Source: SICB01 sp037132395 (GTDB lineage Bacteria > Patescibacteriota > Saccharimonadia > CAILAD01 > BJGX01). From it: a stretch of 5,738 bases of DNA. The stretch spans positions 1-5,738 of the forward strand of contig JBAXPC010000039.1 of NCBI GenBank assembly GCA_037132395.1, in the 5' to 3' direction. Made by a program: the position numbers and the translations under genes. The notes beneath the pieces are model-generated. The model was not told where the DNA came from. It saw nothing but the letters and a program-made list of their open reading frames with translations, and did not search any database. Below are positions 1 to 4,159 of the stretch, piece by piece. Within the stretch, counting starts at the first letter, position 1. Each line of letters starts with the position of its first letter.

Positions 1-116
1 AGTACAGCTTAAACTTCAGGCAGAATATGGCTATTCTGCCACCAGTCGGCGCTGTATTACTCCTTTCAATAATTAAACATTCACCTGGCGGTTCATTCGG
101 ATTAATTATTGGTTAA
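1..116 (+). CDS. Possible C-terminal end of a membrane protein, cut by the window start
   Basis: A reading frame open from the window edge (first complete codon at 3) runs 37 codons to a TAA at 114-116. The visible peptide has a polar start (YSLNFRQN), then a hydrophobic stretch, roughly residues 9-24, reading MAILPPVGAVLLLSII, a short KHSPGGS turn and a hydrophobic tail ending GLIIG. This looks like the last transmembrane helix of a larger membrane protein, but I do not recognise a family. Against it: a second plus frame (from position 2) is also open to 76, the stretch contains two perfect inverted repeats (19-40 and 67-111), and the segment is too short for codon statistics. If real, it converges on the minus-strand tRNA unit. 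The existence of the gene is inference; only the open frame is seen directly. Confidence 0.35.
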   Translation, partial: YSLNFRQNMAILPPVGAVLLLSIIKHSPGGSFGLIIG

Positions 117-303
117 GAGCAACAGACAAATCATAGATAGCTCGGGTAATAACTTCAGCAAAATTACTGGCGGCGAGTGATGGATGGCGGCTGACGCCTT
201 GTTCGTAAGGTGCTCATAAAATAAATAAACTTAAATTTATTATTTTCCTAAAGCGCCTTACTACACCGTACCCTGCGGGTTCTGACCCCACCCATAATTA
301 ATT
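117..303. other. Intergenic region with several inverted repeats; no confident gene
   Basis: I see no convincing gene. The stretch holds several potential hairpins: GTAAT 146-150 with ATTAC 163-167, flanked by CTCG 141-144 and CGAG 174-177; GGCG 186-189 with CGCC 195-198; GTAAGGTGC 205-213 with GCGCCTTAC 253-261 (9 bp, one G-T pair), which encloses a second perfect AT-rich pair AATAAAT 220-226 / ATTTATT 235-241; and GGGT 277-280 with either ACCC 270-273 or ACCC 285-288. On the minus strand, 106-213 is an open frame whose translation looks protein-like but has no start codon (see findings). The region lies between the end of the possible membrane gene and the terminator of the tRNA unit, so it is expected to be a convergent spacer. 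Confidence 0.5.
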
Positions 304-329
304 CAAAAAGCTCAGCCAATGGTGAGCTT
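304..329 (-). terminator. Intrinsic terminator of the tRNA-Ser unit
   Basis: On the minus strand, AAGCTCA (329-323) pairs perfectly with TGAGCTT (314-308). Two further C-G pairs (CC 322-321 with GG 317-316) lie next to a single bulged base, leaving a three-base ATT loop. The stem runs directly into five T residues (309-305), the classic hairpin plus U-tract. It lies about 50 nt beyond the 3' end of tRNA-Ser in the same orientation and is the natural end of that transcript. On the plus strand the hairpin has no T-run after it, so the orientation is clear. Confidence 0.75.
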
Positions 330-333
330 GTGC

Positions 334-375
334 TTCGACTTCACTCAGCACCCTGAGGACATCGAATGGGTCGAA
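334..375. repeat. Nested inverted repeat next to the tRNA 3' end
   Basis: An outer pair TTCGAC (334-339) / GTCGAA (370-375) encloses a perfect 5-bp hairpin CTCAG (344-348) / CTGAG (353-357) with loop CACC. The element ends four bases from the encoded CCA of tRNA-Ser and would lie in the tRNA precursor trailer, between the mature 3' end and the terminator. The core TTCGACTTCACTCAG resembles short dispersed palindromic repeats I recall from several bacterial genomes. That resemblance is from memory and unverified. It could be a REP-like repeat or a 3' processing structure. Confidence 0.45.
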
Positions 376-379
376 TCCA

Positions 380-472
380 TGGCGGAGAGGGAGGGATTCG
401 AACCCTCGCGGGAGCATACGCCCCCCTACCGGTTTAGCAAACCAGCCCCTTCAGCCACTTGGGTACCTCTCC
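380..472 (-). tRNA. trnS: tRNA-Ser(GCU), CCA encoded
   Basis: The minus strand folds into a complete class II tRNA. The acceptor GGAGAGG (472-466) pairs with CCTCTCC (390-384), followed by discriminator G (383) and genomically encoded CCA (382-380). The T8-A9 dinucleotide is followed by a three-pair D stem CCC/GGG with the GG pair in the loop. The anticodon stem CTGGT/ACCGG carries the loop TTGCTAA, giving anticodon GCT. A long variable arm (GGGGG/CTCCC type stem) marks a serine tRNA, and the T arm is GAGGG-TTCGAAT-CCCTC. It reads AGC and AGU codons. U36-A37 is the context for t6A modification, the pathway of the tsaD gene at the other end of this window. It sits alone between a leader carrying promoter-like boxes and the terminator at 304-329. 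Confidence 0.97.
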
Positions 473-526
473 GCGTCAAACTATAGTCATAGTTACTTTC
501 TAAATCGTAAGCATCTTTTTGATCTT

Positions 527-603
527 CGGTAACTTCATTAATTCTGGGCAAAGATGGCAGCTTCGGCTGCCCAGAATATTTGTAAGGTGCTAAAAAGTTA
601 CCG
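527..603. repeat. Nested perfect palindromes upstream of tRNA-Ser
   Basis: A 9-bp perfect outer arm CGGTAACTT (527-535) / AAGTTACCG (595-603) encloses a 10-bp perfect arm ATTCTGGGCA (541-550) / TGCCCAGAAT (568-577). Inside that, GGCAGC (556-561) TTCG GCTGCC (566-571) forms a third perfect hairpin whose 3' half overlaps the middle arm at 568-571, so the two inner stems exclude each other. As plus-strand RNA the inner loop is the very stable cUUCGg tetraloop; as minus-strand RNA it is CGAA. There is no T-run after it on either strand, so it is not an ordinary intrinsic terminator. It could be an RNA processing or regulatory leader, a cruciform or protein-binding site, or a small palindromic repeat. 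Confidence 0.6.
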
Positions 604-607
604 TGTC

Positions 608-613
608 ATTATA
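608..613 (-). promoter_or_regulatory. Candidate second -10 box before the nested palindrome
   Basis: A perfect TATAAT on the minus strand (613-608) would start transcription near 601, almost exactly at the outer edge of the nested palindrome 527-603. No -35 box is visible at 16-18 bp (sequences such as TAGAAA or CTAGAA) and there is no TG extension, so this is weaker than the promoter at 671-699. It may be an alternative start for the tRNA precursor or a chance match in AT-rich DNA. Confidence 0.3.
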
Positions 614-670
614 GGCCAAAAGCGGATTTTTTTCTAGACCCTACCAGCTTACTGGCCGAGCACTGGCTGT

Positions 671-699
671 ATTAAAAAACGATAATAGACTTTTGTCAA
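671..699 (-). promoter_or_regulatory. Sigma70-type promoter reading toward tRNA-Ser
   Basis: On the minus strand a perfect -35 box TTGACA (699-694) is followed by a 17-bp spacer and a -10 box TTTAAT (676-671, five of six bases of the consensus). The expected start is near 664, giving a leader of about 190 nt before the mature tRNA. Nothing else on this strand lies between here and the terminator at 304-329, so tRNA-Ser is the obvious target. Perfect 8-bp inverted copies TACCAGCT (642-649) and AGCTGGTA (716-723) flank it. Confidence 0.55.
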
Positions 700-799
700 T
701 AAGCACTAGCATGATAGCTGGTAACAATTAAGCAATAAAAACGAACATAAAGCAAACTTTATTTTGATTCTGTAAAAGATAACGCGTCGATGTGAAAGA

Positions 800-1672
800 T
801 TATTGCAATTGAAATTTTGCAAACTTCATCTCGTTGAGTTGGGTTTGGAGCGGCTTGGCCTCGGCATCTTTTCCCTGCACCAGCAAATATCGGACCTTGA
901 GTTCTAGCAGAGCTTGGTTGCTGGGGCTTTGATCCAGACCACCATCTAGGGCCGCAATCGCTTTGTCGAGCTGGCCAGTGTTGGCGTATATTTTGGCGAT
1001 CGACTGCCAGTCGTCGTTGGCCTTGGGGTCGGTTGCCTCGAGCCTCGTAAGTGCCAAACGATACATATGAGCATCAAGCAAAAGGTATGTCTGCTGCCTT
1101 GGAGTAAGCCTAGATTTGTTTTGCACAATCAGGCAAATAGCATTGGCTCTCTCGGACACAGTACTGCTCAAATTGAGCTTTTGAGACCTATCGGCGTATT
1201 CGCAGCCCCTTTGGGTATTGCCCGCGATATACTCGACAACTGCCAGCCCAGCCAGTGCTTCTGAGCTCTCCCCTGCTTGGTTGGATTCGTTAAATAAACG
1301 CTTGGCCAGCACCGGCTGATCGGCTCGCAAGGCCAGCCCTCCAAGGTAGGCTTTATCGATGCGTAGCCAGCTCTGCTCGTAGGCCTTGATAGCCTCGAGG
1401 TAGTTCCCTGCCTGCCAGAAGTTATTGGCTAGCGCTCCTGTGGCAATTGGGTCGTCGATACCAATTAGTCCGGCCTGAGCCAATAAGGCTTGCTTGGTTG
1501 CTGGGCTGTTTGTTTTGTTCGCTTCGCTTAGCAGCTTGTCGATTTGATTATCGCGCCAGCTTTTCAGATTCGGAATGCTAATAGCCAGATACAAGCCCAG
1601 CGTTAGTATTATTGCCGTAGCAATCAGCCGAAACGAAAAAGAATTATGTCGATTCAAGTTTTTCAATTTCAA
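800..1672 (-). CDS. Membrane-anchored TPR-repeat protein
   Basis: This is a 290-residue protein with a basic N-terminus and one hydrophobic helix at about residues 16-33 (IATAIILTLGLYLAISI), which fits a membrane anchor with the remainder outside. The rest is alpha-helical and contains TPR-like units at about 75-108 (ALANNFWQAGNYLEAIKAYEQS), 139-172 and, clearest, 220-253 (IAKIYANTGQLDKAIAALD). TPR domains act as protein-protein scaffolds; the partner cannot be read from the sequence. The start is not ATG: the longest frame begins at TTG 1672. The purine-rich AGAGG (1677-1673) abuts that codon but is better spaced for the TTG two codons later (1666), so the true start may be 1666. It overlaps the 3' end of valS by 29 nt, so it is almost certainly co-transcribed and translationally coupled. 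The stop is TAA at 800-802. The gene is confident; its function is unknown. Confidence 0.85.
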   Translation of the reverse strand: MKLKNLNRHNSFSFRLIATAIILTLGLYLAISIPNLKSWRDNQIDKLLSEANKTNSPATKQALLAQAGLIGIDDPIATGALANNFWQAGNYLEAIKAYEQSWLRIDKAYLGGLALRADQPVLAKRLFNESNQAGESSEALAGLAVVEYIAGNTQRGCEYADRSQKLNLSSTVSERANAICLIVQNKSRLTPRQQTYLLLDAHMYRLALTRLEATDPKANDDWQSIAKIYANTGQLDKAIAALDGGLDQSPSNQALLELKVRYLLVQGKDAEAKPLQTQLNEMKFAKFQLQ

Positions 1673-4034
1673 CCTCTAGCTCTTTTATTGTCTGCTCGGC
1701 CTGCTTAGACCTGGCTTTTTCGGCCTTCACGATGGCGCTCGGTGCGTTAGCGACAAAGCTCTTGTTGCTGAGCTTGGCGGCAGTTAGCTTCAGCTGGTTT
1801 TGCTTGGCGGCCAGTTCCCTGCGCAGTTTTAAGGCCTCAACTTTATTGGCGTCTTGCTGGTTGGCGCTAACAACCTTGATGATTTCTATCTCAAATTGCT
1901 TGGCTTGGGCTGTGGACGACTTGTGGATAATGTTCGGCCAATGTTCGCTTATCAGATTAGAATCTGTCCACATAGTGCTTTGCCAGATGGCTTCGGTAAT
2001 GAAAGGGGCAAAAGGGTGCGCTAGGCGCAAAATCGTATCCAGGCAGTAGGCCAGCAGAGCATAATTGGGGGATTGTTTGGAGTATTCGATGTATTTATCG
2101 GCAATGTCATTCCAGAGCAGGGTATAGATAGTTTGGCCGGCTTCCGAGAAGTGATAGCTTTCGATATCACGGGTAACGGATTTGATGGCCGAATTGATTT
2201 TATTAATTACCCAATGGTCGGCAGGGGAGAGCAGCTCGGCTTTGCTGGGGTCGGTGCCAGCTGGAACCTTAGCCAGCACAAAGCGGGCAACATTCCAGAG
2301 CTTATTACAAAAGTTGCGGTATCCTTGGATTTTTTCGTTATAGATGGCGCCATTGTTGCCAGCTGTAATACCAATCGAGAGTGCCATTCTGAGGGCATCG
2401 GTGCCGTACTCGGCGGTGATTGCCATTGGGTCCTCGTAGTTGCCCTTAGATTTCGATAGTTTTTGGCCTTTCTCATCTGTTACGGTGCCCCATAGATAAA
2501 CATTTTTGAAGGGTACTTGCTTAGTGGTATAGAGCCCAAACATGATCATGCGAGTTACCCACTTGTGCAGTATTTCGTGGGCCGTAGCCATTAGAGTGGT
2601 GGGGTAGAATTGCTCGAAATCGCCCCCTCCACTTGTCATAAGGGTAGCGTAAGGCCATTGACTGCTCGAAAACCAGGTGTCGAAGGTGTCTGTCTCGGCG
2701 CGGTAGTTGCCAGCTCCGTAGTACGCTATAGCTTCGGCCTCGGTCTTGGCGATTAGATAGGCATCTTTATTGGGGTCGTTGCTGGCTTTGTAATAAACCG
2801 GAATCCGAATACCCCACCAGCCGGGGCGAGATATGCACCAGTCGTGCTCTTGGTTGAGCCAGTTGAGGGCATTACGCTTGTAGCGGGTAGGGTAGAAGGT
2901 CACTTCGTCTTTTTCGATGGCATCAATGACGGGCTGGTTGAGCTCCTTGACACGCAAAAACCACTGCTCCGATATAATCAGCTCAATTGGCGTACTGCAT
3001 CTGTCGTGGATCGCAATTGAGTGGGTCAGCGGCTCGCTCGATACGAGCTTACCGGCCGATTTCAGAGCTTTTACTACGGCCTTACGGGCTTCGAGCACTT
3101 CGAGGCCAGCAAACTCCTGAGGTACATTGATCATTTTGCCTTCTTCATCGACAACGCTAATTTCTGGCAAGCTATGCCGCTGGCCGATCTCGTAGTCGTT
3201 TTTGTCGTGAGCGGGCGTAACCTTTAGCGCACCAGTGCCGGCCTTGGGGTCGACATAGCTATCGGCGATTATTGGTATGGCTCGGTCGATCAGCGGTATC
3301 ATGGCGGTCTTACCAACTAGCATCTCGTGATCACGGTCCTTGGGATTAACAGCCACAGCCGAATCGGCAAAGATAGTCTCGGGCCTGGTAGTGGCTATTT
3401 TGACCGTACCGTAATCGAGGGTGTACATGGCGTCGTCACGGTCGATGTGCTCGGTTTCGATATCGGGAAAGGCAGCCTGACAGCGGGGACACCAATTGAC
3501 AATGCGGTTACCCCTATAGACATGGCCATCGCCGTGGAGACTAATAAACACGTCATAGACAACATCGATAATATCTTCATCGAGGGTAAATTTTAGTTTG
3601 CTCCAGTCGGCCGAAAAACCCATAGATTTGAAGCCAGACAGGGCGCTAGCTTGGTGTTTTTTAGTAAAGTCCATGACTTGCTTATAAAACTCGTCTGGAC
3701 CTAGGTCGAACCTGCTTTGGCCTTGTTTTGCCAGCTCTTTTTCGTAAACATACTGGGTTTCGATACCAGCATGGTCGGTACCTGGTAGCCACAGAGTGGG
3801 CCGCCCCTGCATGCGAGCTTGTCTGATGGCGATATCCTCGATGGTGTACATCAGGTGGCCGGCATGAAGGGTGCCATTGGCATTGGGCGGTGGCATAATA
3901 ACACAAAAAGGCTCTTTAGACGGGTCGCCAGCGGGCTTAAAGGCATCAGCGTCCTCCCAGATTTTAGATATTTTGGGCTCATTTATGGCTGGTTCGTAGA
4001 CCTTGCCGAGTTCGTTATTAGAAGATGATTCCAT
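1644..4034 (-). CDS. valS: Valyl-tRNA synthetase (class I)
   Basis: The 796-residue enzyme charges tRNA-Val with valine using ATP and edits mischarged Thr-tRNA-Val, in the cytoplasm. Landmarks in order: HIGH motif as HAGH (57-60, within PPPNANGTLHAGH); NWCPRC (180-185); CP1 editing domain from about 186 to 345, with TTRPET (215-220) and TPAHDKNDYEIG (273-284); DWCISR then PGWWG (398-408); KMSKS motif as KLSKS (525-529); a helical anticodon-binding domain (about 600-700, HPFAPFITEAIW at 673-684); and a C-terminal coiled-coil arm (about 730-794, KLSNKSFVANAP at 754-765). It is shorter than the roughly 880-950 residues of many bacterial ValRS, mostly between the anticodon domain and the arm. The frame extends to an upstream ATG at 4106, but those 24 residues look unconserved and would span the promoter, so I chose the ATG at 4034. 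It is the first gene of an operon with the TPR protein. Confidence 0.96.
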   Translation of the reverse strand: MESSSNNELGKVYEPAINEPKISKIWEDADAFKPAGDPSKEPFCVIMPPPNANGTLHAGHLMYTIEDIAIRQARMQGRPTLWLPGTDHAGIETQYVYEKELAKQGQSRFDLGPDEFYKQVMDFTKKHQASALSGFKSMGFSADWSKLKFTLDEDIIDVVYDVFISLHGDGHVYRGNRIVNWCPRCQAAFPDIETEHIDRDDAMYTLDYGTVKIATTRPETIFADSAVAVNPKDRDHEMLVGKTAMIPLIDRAIPIIADSYVDPKAGTGALKVTPAHDKNDYEIGQRHSLPEISVVDEEGKMINVPQEFAGLEVLEARKAVVKALKSAGKLVSSEPLTHSIAIHDRCSTPIELIISEQWFLRVKELNQPVIDAIEKDEVTFYPTRYKRNALNWLNQEHDWCISRPGWWGIRIPVYYKASNDPNKDAYLIAKTEAEAIAYYGAGNYRAETDTFDTWFSSSQWPYATLMTSGGGDFEQFYPTTLMATAHEILHKWVTRMIMFGLYTTKQVPFKNVYLWGTVTDEKGQKLSKSKGNYEDPMAITAEYGTDALRMALSIGITAGNNGAIYNEKIQGYRNFCNKLWNVARFVLAKVPAGTDPSKAELLSPADHWVINKINSAIKSVTRDIESYHFSEAGQTIYTLLWNDIADKYIEYSKQSPNYALLAYCLDTILRLAHPFAPFITEAIWQSTMWTDSNLISEHWPNIIHKSSTAQAKQFEIEIIKVVSANQQDANKVEALKLRRELAAKQNQLKLTAAKLSNKSFVANAPSAIVKAEKARSKQAEQTIKELEVEIEKLEST

Positions 4035-4041
4035 AGCGATT

Positions 4042-4050
4042 ATTATAACA
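4042..4050 (-). promoter_or_regulatory. Extended -10 promoter of valS, probably giving a leaderless mRNA
   Basis: On the minus strand TGT-TATAAT (4050-4042) is a perfect extended -10 element. The usual distance puts the transcription start at about 4035, one base from the A of the valS ATG (4034), so the message would have essentially no 5' leader. No Shine-Dalgarno sequence is present before this ATG and no -35 consensus lies at 16-18 bp, which an extended -10 can tolerate. The element also supports 4034 as the start codon over the upstream ATG at 4106. Confidence 0.65.
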
Positions 4051-4083
4051 TCCGGGAGCTTAATCTGGCGAGAGCCAAGAAGT

Positions 4084-4113
4084 TTGACACAACTAGATGT
4101 TGTCATCTAAAAT
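4084..4113 (+). promoter_or_regulatory. Sigma70-type promoter of the acidic repeat protein
   Basis: A perfect -35 TTGACA (4084-4089), an 18-bp spacer and -10 TAAAAT (4108-4113, five of six consensus bases) predict a start near 4120 and a 5' leader of about 40 nt. The promoter is back to back with the valS promoter in a 125-bp divergent region. An imperfect dyad, ACAAC (4089-4093) / GTTGT (4099-4103), lies between the -35 and -10 boxes and could be an operator. Confidence 0.6.
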
Positions 4114-4146
4114 ATACATAACTTGTTTAAATTTATTAGAAAGGCA

Positions 4147-4152
4147 GAGAGG
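4147..4152 (+). promoter_or_regulatory. Ribosome binding site fixing the start at 4160
   Basis: GAGAGG lies 7 nt before the ATG at 4160. The reading frame is open upstream to an ATG at 4097, but that codon lies inside the promoter spacer and has no Shine-Dalgarno sequence, so 4160 is the start. Confidence 0.6.
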
Positions 4153-4159
4153 CAAACCA

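Larger units (their letters stand above)
473..799. other. 327-nt intergenic region upstream of tRNA-Ser, downstream of the TPR gene
   Basis: There is no gene I can support. Going along the minus strand from the TPR stop, it holds an AT-rich hairpin ATAAAG (747-752) / CTTTAT (757-762) with loop CAAA and, five bases after the stem, a run of five T (741-737); this is at best a weak terminator for the valS-TPR operon. Next come a promoter (671-699), a second isolated TATAAT (613-608) and the nested palindrome 527-603. A possible -10 TATAGT (485-480) lies 7 bp before the mature tRNA 5' end, without a recognisable -35. An open minus frame 426-605 has no usable start and runs into the tRNA, so I do not call it. 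Confidence 0.6.

Noticed and set aside
205..261. CRISPR-like or IS end because of repeated GCRCCTTAC words
   Set aside because: Only two or three short copies with irregular spacing, no spacers, no transposase and no target duplication.
270..294. T-arm-like sequence GGGTTCTGACCCC followed by ACCCA, suggesting a tRNA remnant on the plus strand
   Set aside because: No acceptor, D or anticodon arm can be placed upstream at tRNA distances, and the loop lacks TTCRA. It is just an alternative hairpin.
473..603. T-box or other known riboswitch in front of tRNA-Ser
   Set aside because: The conserved T-box sequence and other known riboswitch cores are not visible, and a T-box normally precedes a synthetase or amino acid gene, not a tRNA.
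426..605. Open minus-strand frame of 59 codons with a protein-like stretch (RINEVTEDQKDAYDLESN)
   Set aside because: It has no ATG or GTG start and no RBS, begins right after a TGA, crosses the nested palindrome and terminates inside the tRNA-Ser gene. Overlap with a tRNA makes coding very unlikely.
1732..2459. Long plus-strand frames opposite valS (1732-2049, 2073-2459 and similar)
   Set aside because: They are antisense shadows of a strongly conserved gene, and their translations are compositionally odd with no recognisable motif.
4035..4106. 24-residue N-terminal extension of ValRS from the ATG at 4106
   Set aside because: The extension does not look like ValRS sequence, lacks an RBS and contains the extended -10 element that places transcription start at 4035.
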